From Gammaproteobacteria bacterium (lineage in GTDB: Bacteria; Pseudomonadota; Gammaproteobacteria; HK1): a stretch of 64,000 bases of DNA. Shown one piece after another: positions 16,529 through 26,509 of the stretch. Location of the stretch: contig JAACFO010000007.1 of the NCBI GenBank assembly GCA_009937425.1, positions 1 to 64,000 of the forward strand, written 5' to 3'. The translations under genes and the position numbers were made by a program. The first letter of the stretch is position 1, and each line of letters begins with the position of its first letter. Below the pieces are notes generated by a model that saw only the letters and a program-made list of their open reading frames with translations, made no database searches and was not told the origin of the DNA.

Positions 16529-18313
16529 CTACATTTCTTCCGGGGCCGAAACACCGAGAATCGCTAATCCATTGGCCAATACCTGTCGCGTCGCCGCCAC
16601 CAATGCCAAGCGGGCCGTGCGCAAATCGGCATCATCGACCAGAAAGGTGTGAGCGTTGTAATAGGTATGCAGGTCGTTGGCAAGCTCGCGCAGAAAATAG
16701 GCGAGCTGGTGCGGCTCCAATTCCGAGGCCGCGGATTCGATTACCTCGGGATAGCGAGACAGTGACCGTAGAAGGGCCAGCTCGTGGGGTTCGCTCAGCC
16801 GCGATGCATCGACGGCGGCCTGCTTCGGGTCGAATCCCATTCCCCGGGCCCCGGCTTCACGCAGCACGCTGCAGATGCGCGCGTGGGCATACTGAATGTA
16901 GTAGACAGGATTGTCGCTGGAGCGGGATTTCGCCAGATCCAGATCGAAATCCAAGTGTTGCTCGCATCGGCGCAAGACATAGAAGTAGCGTGCCGCGTCG
17001 TTACCAACGTCGGCGCGCAGCTCACGCAGAGTGATGAACTCGCCACTGCGTGTGGACATTTGCATTTTCTTGCCGCCGCGGTAGAGAGTGACGAACTGCA
17101 TGATCAGCACATCGAAATTATCCGGGTTCTCGCCCAGGGCCTCGATGGCACCCTTTACCCGCGCCACGTAACCGTGGTGGTCGGCACCCCACAGATCGAT
17201 TACGCGTACGAAGCCGCGCTCGAACTTCTCCATGTGGTAGGCAATATCCGAAGCGAAGTAGGTCGGCTGACCATTTTCACGCACGATGACGCGGTCTTTT
17301 TCGTCGCCGAACTCCGATGCACGAAACCAGACCGCACCGTCCTTATCGTAGGCATGGCCGGCCGCGCGCAGACGCGCCGTAGCGCGATCGATAGCGCCAC
17401 TGGTAACCAGTGTTTGCTCCGAGTACCAGCGGTCGAAAACCACCCCGAACTCTTCCAGGTCCTCGCAAATCTCAGCCCGCTGGCTCTCCAGGGTGAACCG
17501 GTGCACGGCCTCGAAGCCGGATGCGCCGAGCAGTGCCTTGGCGCGATCGATGAGCGCATCGATGTACACCTCTTTGTCGCCGCCCCGGGCCTGGTCCTCG
17601 GGCAGATCATTGGTCACGTCCTCGGTAGCACATTTATAAGCGTCGCCGTCCCGCGCCCGCAGCGCCCGACCCATGTCGCGCACGTAATCGCCCCGATAAC
17701 CATTGGCCGGGAACGGCGGGGACTCTCCGCAAGCCTCCAGGTAGCGCAACCAGACGCTGACGGCGAGTATGTTCATCTGACGCCCGGCGTCGTTGAAGTA
17801 GTACTCGCGCTGCACGTCAAAGTTTACCGCTGCAAGCAGGTTGGCCACCGCGGCGCCATATGCCGCGTGACGGCCGTGGCCAACGTGCAGCGGTCCAGTG
17901 GGATTGGCCGAGACGAACTCCACTTGCACGTGACGATTCTCGCCACGGGAGGAGCGACCGAATTCCTCGCCTGCCGCGAGTATCTGATCGATAAGCGTTG
18001 CACGGGCAGTTTCCGCGATGGTGAAGTTAATGAATCCGGGACCGGCGATGTCTACCGCGGCGACCACGGGCGAGGCCTCCAGACGGGACACGATGAGCTC
18101 GGCGATTGCGCGGGGATTCTTACGCGCCGTACGCGCCAGCCCCATTGCCACGGGACTCGCGTAATCGCCATGTGCACCGTCACGGCTGCGCTCGATGGGG
18201 ATCTCGGGCAGCGCGTCCAGGCTGAGCTCGCCGGCATCCACGAGACTCTCCAGGGCCCGTTTCAAAAGAGATTGCAGTGTTTCTTTCAAAAGCTCATCCG
18301 CTTGCATCACCAA
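16529..18313 (-). CDS. argS: arginyl-tRNA synthetase
   Basis: A class I synthetase of 594 residues that charges tRNA-Arg. It has the N-terminal Arg-tRNA synthetase domain, the HIGH motif as LHVGHGRH and a KMSKS-region equivalent MQMSTRSGE. The DALR anticodon-binding domain includes VYYIQYAHARICS. The final residues LGVSAPEEM are typical. Start is ATG at 18313; another Met two codons later is equally possible. Confidence 0.97.
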   Translation of the reverse strand: MVMQADELLKETLQSLLKRALESLVDAGELSLDALPEIPIERSRDGAHGDYASPVAMGLARTARKNPRAIAELIVSRLEASPVVAAVDIAGPGFINFTIAETARATLIDQILAAGEEFGRSSRGENRHVQVEFVSANPTGPLHVGHGRHAAYGAAVANLLAAVNFDVQREYYFNDAGRQMNILAVSVWLRYLEACGESPPFPANGYRGDYVRDMGRALRARDGDAYKCATEDVTNDLPEDQARGGDKEVYIDALIDRAKALLGASGFEAVHRFTLESQRAEICEDLEEFGVVFDRWYSEQTLVTSGAIDRATARLRAAGHAYDKDGAVWFRASEFGDEKDRVIVRENGQPTYFASDIAYHMEKFERGFVRVIDLWGADHHGYVARVKGAIEALGENPDNFDVLIMQFVTLYRGGKKMQMSTRSGEFITLRELRADVGNDAARYFYVLRRCEQHLDFDLDLAKSRSSDNPVYYIQYAHARICSVLREAGARGMGFDPKQAAVDASRLSEPHELALLRSLSRYPEVIESAASELEPHQLAYFLRELANDLHTYYNAHTFLVDDADLRTARLALVAATRQVLANGLAILGVSAPEEM

Positions 18314-18368
18314 ACGACGTATTCTGAGGACTTCTCACCCACCGCAGCAAGCGCGCTGAGCCGGCAAG

Positions 18369-20618
18369 CTACAACATCTCCTGGGGATCGACGTCCAGAG
18401 ACCAGCGCACGCGGCGGCCGGATTTGAGCGTCTCGAGCTCTTCGAGCCACGGCATCAACAAGCCGTGCAGGGGACCGCGCTCATCGGATTGCAGCAGTAG
18501 CTGCGCGCGGAAACGCCCGGCACGGCGCTCCATGGGCGCCGGCACCGGGCCCAGAGCCTGAACGCTCCTGTCTCCCAGGCGAACTGCGCAGGCCCGGGCT
18601 TCCTCGAGGAATTCCATTGCCCGGTCGCGCTGGGGAGCTTCGGCACGCAGCAGCGCCAGGCAGCTGAACGGCGGCAGGGCCGCCTGCTGACGCTCCGTGA
18701 GCGCCGCCTCGCCGAAGTGCCGGTAACCTTCGCGCACCAGCACTCTCAATAAGGGATGGTCCGGGTGGTGGGTCTGGATGAGGACGCGTCCGGGGTGCTG
18801 GCCACGGCCGGCCCTGCCGGCGACCTGCACCAGCAACTGCGCCATGCGTTCGGCGGCACGGAAGTCGGCGCCGAACAATCCGCCGTCCGCGTCCAGAATC
18901 CCCACCAGGGTGACATTGGGAAAATGATGACCCTTGGCGAGCATCTGCGTACCCACGAGGATGTTTATGTCGCCTGAATGAATCCCGTCGAGTACCCGTT
19001 GAAGGGCACCTTTGCGGCGGGTGCTGTCACGATCCACCCGCTCGATTCTCGCATCGGGAAAACGTTCGGCAAGCGCGTCGACCACACGCTGAGTACCGAG
19101 GCCGAGGGCACGCAAATCACCCTCACCGCACTCGGGGCACACTTCCGGCACGGCGCGCTCGGCGGCGCAGTGGTGACAGCGCAAACGTTCGCTGGCCCGA
19201 TGGTAAACCATGTGTGCGTCGCAGCGGCTACAGTCCGCCTGCCATCCGCAGCCATGGCAGATAAGAATTGGTGCGTAGCCGCGCCGGTTGACGAACAGCA
19301 GCACTTGCTCGTCTTCAGCCAGGCAGCGCACCATGGCATTGGCGAGCTTCTGCGAGATGCCTTCCTCGAAGGGCTGACCGCGCAAATCCAGAACTTCGAC
19401 CTGGGGTACCAGTGCCCCCTGGGCGCGCCGGGAAAGCCGCAGACCCTGGTAGCGGCCGCTGGCGACGTTGTTGAGGCTCTCCAACGACGGCGTCGCGCTG
19501 CCCAGCAGCACAGGGACGCCGCATTGGCGCGCCCGCACGATGGTCAGGTCCCTGGCGGAATAGCGAAATCCTTCCTGTTGCTTGAACGATGCGTCGTGCT
19601 CCTCGTCGACCACGAACAGACCCGGCCGCGCCAGCGGTGCAAATACCGCGGAGCGTGTCCCCACGACAACCGCGGCCCTGCCATCACGGGCCGCGGTCCA
19701 GGCCTGTAGACGCTCCCCGTCACTCAGACCCGAGTGCAGCACCGCCATCGGCACCGACAGTCGGTCCCGCAGGCGTTCGACGATTTGCGGTGTCAAACCG
19801 ATTTCCGGGATCAACACCATGGCCTGACGGCCCAGGGCGATGGTGCGCTCGATAAGCGCCAGGTACACCTCGGTCTTGCCGCTGCCCGTTACCCCGTCGA
19901 GCACGAAGCTCTGGAAACCGTCCCGTGCCGCGTACACGGTCTCGATTGCGTGAAGCTGCTCGTCACTGGGGATGAGAGACGCTTCGCCGGCAGCCTGCTG
20001 CACAATGGCACCAACCCGGGTCTGGAACTCCTCGGTCCAGCCCTTGGCTGCCATTGCCGTCAGGGCTGAGCGCCAGTCCCCCTCGAGACTCGCGAGATCC
20101 AGGCGGCTCGCACCATCGGGCCGCCTGCGCAGCAGTTCCCAAACAGCCGCCTGACGGGGTGCCCGGCGAAACTGCTCACTGGCTACCGCGAGTCCCGATT
20201 CCGTCAGCCGCCAGCGCGACTCACCGGCCGCCGGCAAGGGCTTGCCGGCCCGCAGGGCCGCCGGCAGGGTGCCGAGAACCACGTCTCCGATGGGATGATG
20301 AAAGTAATCGCTTGCCCAGCGCAAAAACGCGAGACTCTGTGCGTCGAGAAGCGGCTCGCCATCGAGCACCCGTGAGAGGCGCTTGAGGCGCTGTCGTGGC
20401 ACGTGGGTGTGGTCCACGTGGGCGACCACCATGCCCACCCTCTCGCCCCGCCCAAAGGGCACGACCACCCGCATTCCGGGGAGTGGCAGCACCGCACCCG
20501 GGGCATTCGAGGGCAGGTAGTCGAAAGCCCGGCGAAGCGGTGAGGGCACCGCCACCCGCAACAAGCGCAGCGGCCGCTCAGGAGCGGATCTGGAAGACGG
20601 ACCCGGGGTGTCGGTCAC
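18369..20618 (-). CDS. priA: primosomal replication restart helicase
   Basis: PriA reloads the replicative helicase at stalled forks. The 749-residue protein has the N-terminal DNA-binding region (LRVAVPSPLRRAFDY), Walker A DGVTGSGKTEVY and the DEEH box. A zinc-binding insert (CHGCGW, CSRCDAH, CHHC, CPECG) and the helicase C motif VAGRAGRG are also present. Length is normal. The stop lies 55 bases from the start of argS. Confidence 0.97.
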   Translation of the reverse strand: MTDTPGPSSRSAPERPLRLLRVAVPSPLRRAFDYLPSNAPGAVLPLPGMRVVVPFGRGERVGMVVAHVDHTHVPRQRLKRLSRVLDGEPLLDAQSLAFLRWASDYFHHPIGDVVLGTLPAALRAGKPLPAAGESRWRLTESGLAVASEQFRRAPRQAAVWELLRRRPDGASRLDLASLEGDWRSALTAMAAKGWTEEFQTRVGAIVQQAAGEASLIPSDEQLHAIETVYAARDGFQSFVLDGVTGSGKTEVYLALIERTIALGRQAMVLIPEIGLTPQIVERLRDRLSVPMAVLHSGLSDGERLQAWTAARDGRAAVVVGTRSAVFAPLARPGLFVVDEEHDASFKQQEGFRYSARDLTIVRARQCGVPVLLGSATPSLESLNNVASGRYQGLRLSRRAQGALVPQVEVLDLRGQPFEEGISQKLANAMVRCLAEDEQVLLFVNRRGYAPILICHGCGWQADCSRCDAHMVYHRASERLRCHHCAAERAVPEVCPECGEGDLRALGLGTQRVVDALAERFPDARIERVDRDSTRRKGALQRVLDGIHSGDINILVGTQMLAKGHHFPNVTLVGILDADGGLFGADFRAAERMAQLLVQVAGRAGRGQHPGRVLIQTHHPDHPLLRVLVREGYRHFGEAALTERQQAALPPFSCLALLRAEAPQRDRAMEFLEEARACAVRLGDRSVQALGPVPAPMERRAGRFRAQLLLQSDERGPLHGLLMPWLEELETLKSGRRVRWSLDVDPQEML

Positions 20619-20650
20619 AGAGTGCGAGCGCTAAGAAGACCCGGCACGGG

Positions 20651-21265
20651 TCACGCCGGCTCGTCCGATAACGCCTCCACCGCCTGCAGGGCGGCGCGCT
20701 GCATGGGCTTGCCATCCACCGGGCTCAGGGGCACGCGGCGGCGCGCACGCTCGGCAAATACCACCAGCTCCACGGGTACATCATCAGCCATGAATCTACA
20801 CGTGGGCAGCCGCTGAGTGTCGTCGCTGGCGAGCTTCATATTGCGTTCACCATGCTCGTGGGGAACGCCCTTGTCGAGAAGAAACAATCCCACCTCCTCG
20901 GCGGTCTCGGCAAACAAGTGCAGACAGACCTCGCTGTGCTCGTCAGCGGTTCCGCTCAATACGGCGCCCACCAGGCGCGGTTGAAAGCGTTCCAGAAAGC
21001 GCATGGCGCGCACCGCCGTGGCGCGCAGCTGCGCGAGACGCTGTGGCTGACTATGGGCGCGAAACAGGCGCTGATACTCCAACACGGCCGCCTCTATCTC
21101 TTCATTGCCGGGAAGATGGCGCTGCTCGGGGATACGCAGGCGCTGAAGCGCTTTGCGCTTGGCAAGCTGATAATCGCCAACGCCCGTCTCGCAAATGAGG
21201 CGCGCGGCCTCCTTCGCGATACGCTCACGAACCTGATTCGGCTTGGTGGTGGTGCGTGCAGGCAC
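20651..21265 (-). CDS. conserved protein of unknown function
   Basis: A 204-residue protein I cannot assign. It starts with a helical, basic N terminus (KEAARLICETGVGDYQLAKRKAL). A central segment reads RLVGAVLSGTADEHSEVCLHLF, resembling the core of a nucleotidyltransferase fold. An FMADDVPVELVVF strand follows, and it ends in EALSDEPA. No signal peptide or membrane segment is seen. The N-terminal plan (helical module, then alpha/beta domain) and codon use look like a real chromosomal gene. It sits between ponA and priA on the same strand. Confidence 0.8.
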   Translation of the reverse strand: MPARTTTKPNQVRERIAKEAARLICETGVGDYQLAKRKALQRLRIPEQRHLPGNEEIEAAVLEYQRLFRAHSQPQRLAQLRATAVRAMRFLERFQPRLVGAVLSGTADEHSEVCLHLFAETAEEVGLFLLDKGVPHEHGERNMKLASDDTQRLPTCRFMADDVPVELVVFAERARRRVPLSPVDGKPMQRAALQAVEALSDEPA

Positions 21266-21353
21266 GGTCTGACTACCTGGGGTGAACTAAACAGCTATGC
21301 ATGAAGGAGCGCCCGAGCGAAGCCCCGCTGTATCGCATTTCCGCACTCCAATT

Positions 21354-23798
21354 CTAAAACAGTTGTTCCGGGACGCCGGAATCGGGTGTCGACGTGGGGG
21401 TCGATCCGGGGCTGGTGGATGTCTCCACGAAACTCTGCCGAGGCACGTTCTCGCTGCGGAATGTTTCGAACACCGCGCCGGGCTGCGAGGCGCTGGCACG
21501 CAAACCCGACTCGGGATCGATTCGTACCGTGACCAGACCGTCGGGCTGTGGCAACGGTTCCTCGGCGACACCGTCCAGGGCCACACGCATAAAATCGATC
21601 CACATGGGAAGCGCGGCCCCTGCGCCGGTCTCGCGGCGGCCCAGCGGACCGAGCTGGTCGAAGCCCACCCAGGTGACGGTCACCAGCTTCGGGTTGAAGC
21701 CGGAGAACCAGGCATCCTGCTGGTCATTGGTGGTGCCCGTCTTACCGGCCAGATCGCCACGCTTGAGCCGCAGCGCGCGCCGGCCCGTGCCGCGCTTGAT
21801 GACGTCGCGCATCAGCGAGTTCATCAACCAGACATTCTGCGGGCTCAGTACCCGCGGCGCATGTGCCTGCGCTTCGCCCGGGTCGTCGGCAAGCACGACT
21901 TCGTCGAGTTCCGGGTCAGGCGCGCTGTTCAGCGCGACGCTGTCGTCTTCTTCGCAGTCTCTGCACACGCGTGCGGGATCGGCCTGGAACCACAGTTCCC
22001 CGTCGGAGGATTCGATACGATCCACGAAGTAGGGTTTCACCAGATAGCCGCCATTGGCGAGCACTGCGTAGCCGGTGGCCATTTCCAGAGGCGTCACGCT
22101 TCCGCTGCCCAGGGCCAGGGAAAGATCATGGGGGATGCGGTCCACGTCGAGGCCGAAGCGCCGCAGATAGTCGATAGCGTAATTGATGCCGATGGCACGC
22201 AGCAGGCGGATGGAGACCAGGTTGCGGGACTTGAACAGCGCCACCCGCAATCGTGTCGGCCCGAAGAACTTGCCGCTGTAGTTTTCCGGTCGCCATACGG
22301 CCTCGAGACCGGGATCGTCAAACACCACCGGGGCATCGTTAATGATACTGGCGGCGGTAAAGCCGTAGTCGAGAGCGGCTGAATAGATAAAGGGCTTGAA
22401 GTTGGAACCCGGTTGGCGCTGGGCCTGGGTAGCACGGTTGAACTTACTTCTGTAGAAATCGAAGCCACCGGTCAGCGATATCACCGCGCCGTCTTCCGGG
22501 TCGACCGCCACCAGGGCACCCTCCACCACGGGCACCTGAACCATCCGCCAACCGTCTTCCTGGAGTTGCACGCGCACCACGTCACCGGGCTCGAGAACGC
22601 CGTGGGCAGTCTCGAGCTCAGGGCCTCGGCGGTTTTCATCCACATAGGCACGGGCCCACTCGAGGCCCGGCCAGGGAATCTCGATCTCACCGAAGATCTT
22701 CGCATAGGCAGTGACCAGCTTGTCCTGGACGCCCACGACGACCGCCGGCAAAAGCCCGGCGGTGGCCGGTATATCGGCGAGCACGGCATCCAGACTGACA
22801 CCCGGGTCGTCCAGATTGACGTGGAACTCCGGCGCCCGGAAGCCGTGGCGCTGGTCGTAGGCCAGCAGATTCTTGCGCAATGCCTGGTTTGCCGCTTCCT
22901 GCAGACGGCTGTCGATGGTGGTGTAGACCCGGTAGCCGGCGGTGTAGGCCTCCTCACCGAGAAGCTCCGCGGCGTAGACGCGCACCATCTCCGCCACGTA
23001 TGGCGCTTCCACCTCCACGGACAGGCCGTGCAGCCGCGCCGTTACCGGTGCCGCCACCGCCAGCTGGAATTCCTCTTCGCTGATGGCGTCCAGCTCGCGC
23101 ATGCGTCCAAGGACATAGTTGCGCCTGGTCATGGCACGCTCGGGATTGACGATGGGGTTGAAGCGGGACGGCGCCTTGGGGAGGCCTGCGATCATGGCGG
23201 TCTGGGCGATGCTCAACTCATCCAGACGGGAGCCGTAGTAGACGAGAGCGGCGGCCTCGACGCCGTAGGCCCGGTGGCCGAGGAATATCTTATTGAAATA
23301 GAGCTCGAGAATGTCCTCTTTTGTGAGCTCTTTCTCAATTTTGAGGGCCAGCAGAATCTCGTTGAGCTTGCGCAAATAGGTCTTCTCGCGGCCGAGAAAG
23401 AAATTCCGTGCCACCTGCATGGTAATGGTGCTGCCGCCCGGCCCCTTCTCACCGGTGCGAATCACGTGCACGACGGCCCTGGTCAAGCCCTGCCAGTCGA
23501 CTCCGGGGTGCTGATAGAAGCGCTCGTCCTCCGCCGACAGCACGGCGTTCACCATAAGCTCCGGAATTTGCTCGAATTCCAGCGGCGTGCGGCGCTTCTC
23601 ACCGAACTCCGCGATCAAGCGGCCGTCGCGGGAATAGACCCGCAATGGCTCCTGCAACTGGACGTCTTTCAGGCTGTCGATAGGGGGCAATTTGGGCGCC
23701 AGGTACCAGTACAGGCCAGCCGCACCAATACAGGCCAGAAGACCGGTCACCAGCAGAAACGCACCCAGCACTCGCAGCGCGCTAGATAGGCGAAACAT
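21354..23798 (-). CDS. ponA: class A penicillin-binding protein 1A
   Basis: A bifunctional peptidoglycan synthase of 814 residues. One membrane segment (about residues 9-32) is followed by the GT51 transglycosylase domain with catalytic Glu90 in SAEDERFYQHPG. An OB-like insert comes next. The transpeptidase domain has SxxK in GSNFKPF, SxN at SRN and KTGT in AGKTGTTNDQ. It polymerises and crosslinks the cell wall on the periplasmic side. It is divergent from pilM, the same arrangement as in pseudomonads. Confidence 0.97.
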   Translation of the reverse strand: MFRLSSALRVLGAFLLVTGLLACIGAAGLYWYLAPKLPPIDSLKDVQLQEPLRVYSRDGRLIAEFGEKRRTPLEFEQIPELMVNAVLSAEDERFYQHPGVDWQGLTRAVVHVIRTGEKGPGGSTITMQVARNFFLGREKTYLRKLNEILLALKIEKELTKEDILELYFNKIFLGHRAYGVEAAALVYYGSRLDELSIAQTAMIAGLPKAPSRFNPIVNPERAMTRRNYVLGRMRELDAISEEEFQLAVAAPVTARLHGLSVEVEAPYVAEMVRVYAAELLGEEAYTAGYRVYTTIDSRLQEAANQALRKNLLAYDQRHGFRAPEFHVNLDDPGVSLDAVLADIPATAGLLPAVVVGVQDKLVTAYAKIFGEIEIPWPGLEWARAYVDENRRGPELETAHGVLEPGDVVRVQLQEDGWRMVQVPVVEGALVAVDPEDGAVISLTGGFDFYRSKFNRATQAQRQPGSNFKPFIYSAALDYGFTAASIINDAPVVFDDPGLEAVWRPENYSGKFFGPTRLRVALFKSRNLVSIRLLRAIGINYAIDYLRRFGLDVDRIPHDLSLALGSGSVTPLEMATGYAVLANGGYLVKPYFVDRIESSDGELWFQADPARVCRDCEEDDSVALNSAPDPELDEVVLADDPGEAQAHAPRVLSPQNVWLMNSLMRDVIKRGTGRRALRLKRGDLAGKTGTTNDQQDAWFSGFNPKLVTVTWVGFDQLGPLGRRETGAGAALPMWIDFMRVALDGVAEEPLPQPDGLVTVRIDPESGLRASASQPGAVFETFRSENVPRQSFVETSTSPGSTPTSTPDSGVPEQLF

Positions 23799-24186
23799 TA
23801 TCTACACTTATCCTGGTAGGCGTGGGCAAGGGAGCCCTCTTGTGGCCCGGTATAACCCCGGCCAAACGCGCCAATAGCGTAATCCACCCCTCCGGGGGCA
23901 GCCCATGGGCATCGGAGCCGATGGCGGTATCCGCAGACTCAGTGGCCGGCGCGCGTCGATGGGCAGGACCCAACTTCGCTGCACCCCGCGCCACATATGG
24001 CGATTTGGGAGGCTATAACTAAAGTTCCTCTTAGTATACGCCGTCAATAACAACCACACGACGACTGTTTGTAACCGCCTGGCACCTGTTTGTACTTTCT
24101 GGAAACCGTGTTCTATATTCTAAATTGGCATTTAATGTAAAGAGCCAGCTGTTGGGCCTAAATGCCGACTCCTAAAGGGAAAAATC
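23799..24186. other. divergent intergenic region between ponA and pilM
   Basis: These 388 bases hold no convincing gene. The half next to ponA is GC-rich; the half next to pilM is AT-rich and carries a sigma-70-like promoter candidate. The pilM GTG start is preceded by AAAGGGA. Short open frames here lack coding character. Confidence 0.7.
24090..24119 (+). promoter_or_regulatory. candidate promoter for pilMNOPQ
   Basis: TTGTAC and TATATT boxes are 18 bases apart in an AT-rich stretch about 68 bases before the pilM start. The -35 match is weak, so this is tentative. Confidence 0.3.
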
Positions 24187-25248
24187 GTGGGTTTACTCTC
24201 CAGTAAAGAACTCCCCGTAATGGGCGTGGACGTTAGCTCTACGGCCGTCAAGATCCTCGAGCTGAGCGGCGGCGGGGGCAAGTACCGCATCGAAGCCTAC
24301 GCTGTCGAGCCGTTGCCGGCGAACGCGGTAGTAGAAAAAAACATTACCGACGTGGAAGTGGTAGGCGAAGCCATCGGCAGGGCCATGAAGCGCGCCCAGA
24401 CCAAGAACAAGCTGTCCGCTCTGGCAGTACCGGGCTCCGCTGTCATCACCAAAATCATCTCCATGCCTGGAAATCTCTCCGATGACGAGCTGGCCAGCCA
24501 GATCGAACTCGAAGCGGACCAATACATTCCCTACTCCCTGGATGAAGTAAATCTGGACTTCGAGGTCATAGGTCCTTCGGAGTCGGACCCGGACCGGGTG
24601 GAAGTGCTGTTGGCTGCATCCAGAAGCGAGAACGTGGACGTGCGCGTGGCCGCCGCCGAGCTTGGCGGATTGACCTGCAAGATCGTCGACGTCGAGGCAT
24701 TTGCCCTGGAGAACGCATTTTCACTAATCGCCCAGGACCTCCCCACGGGCGGCATCGGCGAAACCATCGCTCTCGTTGACGTCGGCGCCACCATGACGAC
24801 CCTGAGCGTGTTGAGCGATCTCAAAATTGTTTATGCCCGCGAACAGGTCTTCGGCGGCAAGCAGCTTACCGAGGAAATCCAGCGCCGCTACGGTTTGAGC
24901 TACGAAGAAGCCGGCCTCGCCAAACGTCAAGGGGGTCTCCCGGACAACTATGGTCCCGAGGTATTGGAGCCCTTCAAGGAATCCATGGCGCAGCAAGTGA
25001 ACCGGGCGCTGCAGTTCTTCTACTCCTCCAGCCAGGTTGGTCAGGTGGACCGCATCGTAATGGCCGGCGGATGTTCATCCATAGATGGCGCGGCAGACGT
25101 CATCGCCGCAAAAACCGGATGCGAAGTCAGCATTGCCAATCCTTTTTCCCATATGTCTCTAGCCTCCAAAGTCAGGGAAAACGTGATTGCCAATGATGCA
25201 CCTTCCTTGATGATTGCCTGCGGACTGGCAATGAGGACGGCCGTCTAA
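24187..25248 (+). CDS. pilM: type IV pilus assembly protein PilM
   Basis: PilM is an actin-like cytoplasmic protein that binds the N-terminal tail of PilN and forms the inner ring of the pilus alignment complex. The 353-residue protein has the ASKHA-fold signatures MGVDVSSTAVKILEL near the N terminus, ALVDVGATMT in the second half and VMAGGCSSIDG later. The start is a GTG at 24187 with a purine-rich site upstream. Its stop codon shares a base with the pilN start. Confidence 0.97.
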   Translation: MGLLSSKELPVMGVDVSSTAVKILELSGGGGKYRIEAYAVEPLPANAVVEKNITDVEVVGEAIGRAMKRAQTKNKLSALAVPGSAVITKIISMPGNLSDDELASQIELEADQYIPYSLDEVNLDFEVIGPSESDPDRVEVLLAASRSENVDVRVAAAELGGLTCKIVDVEAFALENAFSLIAQDLPTGGIGETIALVDVGATMTTLSVLSDLKIVYAREQVFGGKQLTEEIQRRYGLSYEEAGLAKRQGGLPDNYGPEVLEPFKESMAQQVNRALQFFYSSSQVGQVDRIVMAGGCSSIDGAADVIAAKTGCEVSIANPFSHMSLASKVRENVIANDAPSLMIACGLAMRTAV

Positions 25249-25835
25249 TGCCCCAAATTAATCTTTTGCCGTGGCGCGACGAGCAACGCAAACGGCGCGA
25301 GAAAGAGTTCATCATCACCGCCGTGATCGCCGCATTGCTGATGGGCGGTGTCGTACTCGGCGTGCATCTGCATTACGAGAGCCGCATTGCCTATCAAAAT
25401 GAACGTAACTCGTTCGTCGAAACCGAGATTGCCGCGCTCGATAAGAAGATCAAGGAAATCGAAAATCTGAAAAAGGAACGCGATCGTCTGATTGCCCGCA
25501 CGAATGTCATTCAGAACCTGCAAGCGGGTCGCCCGGAGATCGTGCATGTATTTGACGAGCTCGTGACTACCTTGCCCGAAGGTGTGTATTACACGAAGGT
25601 CGCCCAGAAGGGGCGGGGACTGAACCTGCAGGGTGTCGCCCAATCCAATGCACGCGTTTCATCACTGATGCGAAGTCTCGATACATCCACGTGGTTCGCA
25701 AATCCGTCGCTGATCGAGATCAAAGCCGACGCCAACAAGCAGGATAACCCGGTGCGCCTGAGCACTTTCAGTTTGAATGTCAGTCAAGCCGCGCAGAAGA
25801 AAGAAGCCGCAGAACAAGCGGGTTCAGGTGGGTAA
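25248..25835 (+). CDS. pilN: type IV pilus assembly protein PilN
   Basis: PilN is an inner-membrane protein that links cytoplasmic PilM to periplasmic PilO. The 195-residue protein begins PQINLLPWRDEQRKRRE, the conserved PilM-binding tail. One membrane segment and a coiled coil (about residues 45-80) follow, then a ferredoxin-like periplasmic domain. The start ATG overlaps the pilM stop by one base (TAATG), pointing to coupled translation. Confidence 0.97.
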   Translation: MPQINLLPWRDEQRKRREKEFIITAVIAALLMGGVVLGVHLHYESRIAYQNERNSFVETEIAALDKKIKEIENLKKERDRLIARTNVIQNLQAGRPEIVHVFDELVTTLPEGVYYTKVAQKGRGLNLQGVAQSNARVSSLMRSLDTSTWFANPSLIEIKADANKQDNPVRLSTFSLNVSQAAQKKEAAEQAGSGG

Positions 25836-25841
25836 CTAATC

Positions 25842-26492
25842 ATGGAAATGCCTGACCTTACAAAGCTCGATCTCGATCCGAACAACATCGGCAATTGGCC
25901 TGGCCCGATGAAAGGGATTGTTATCCTGATCCTGTGTGCTGCAGTTCTGGGTGCGGGCTATTGGTTCGACACCAAAGACCAACTGGTGGTGTTGGAAACT
26001 GCGCAGAAAAAGGAAACTGAATTGAAGAGAGTGTTCGAGATCAAGCAGAAGAAGGCTGCGAATCTCGAGCAACTCCGTGAGCAACTGAAAGAGATGAAAG
26101 AGTCTTTCGGTAACCTGTTGAGGCTATTGCCGAACAAGACCGAGATCGAGGGCCTGCTGGTAGACATCTCGCAATCGGGCCTCTCGGCCGGACTGGAGTT
26201 CGAGCTTTTCAAACCGAGCGCGGAGCAGGTCGAGGAATTCTACGCTATTCAGCCGATTGCTATCCGCGTCACCGGGACTTATCACGAATTCGGTAATTTC
26301 GTCAGTTCCGTCGCCGCATTACCGCGGATCGTCACCCAGCACGACGTAAACATGACCCCAAGGAATAAGGGGGCCGTCGGGGCCGGCGAAGACGAATTGA
26401 TCATGAACATGATTGCAAAGACTTACCGCTACCTCGAAGAAGAAGAGATCGAGGCGGCCGCCGCTTCAAAAAAGAAGGGTAAGCGGCGCTAA
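25842..26492 (+). CDS. pilO: type IV pilus assembly protein PilO
   Basis: PilO forms heterodimers with PilN in the inner membrane. The 216-residue protein has a cytoplasmic tail, one membrane segment (about residues 25-43), a coiled coil (50-88) and a periplasmic ferredoxin-like domain with NLLRLLPNKTEI. The C terminus is lysine- and alanine-rich. It starts six bases after pilN. Confidence 0.96.
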   Translation: MEMPDLTKLDLDPNNIGNWPGPMKGIVILILCAAVLGAGYWFDTKDQLVVLETAQKKETELKRVFEIKQKKAANLEQLREQLKEMKESFGNLLRLLPNKTEIEGLLVDISQSGLSAGLEFELFKPSAEQVEEFYAIQPIAIRVTGTYHEFGNFVSSVAALPRIVTQHDVNMTPRNKGAVGAGEDELIMNMIAKTYRYLEEEEIEAAAASKKKGKRR

Positions 26493-26509
26493 CGCCGGAG
26501 GTTTCTCGT

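Noticed and set aside
16784-18427. 547-residue plus-strand frame
   Set aside because: Antisense to argS; long only because of high GC.
22413-23789. 458-residue plus-strand frame
   Set aside because: Antisense to ponA, with low-complexity His/Gln/Gly content.
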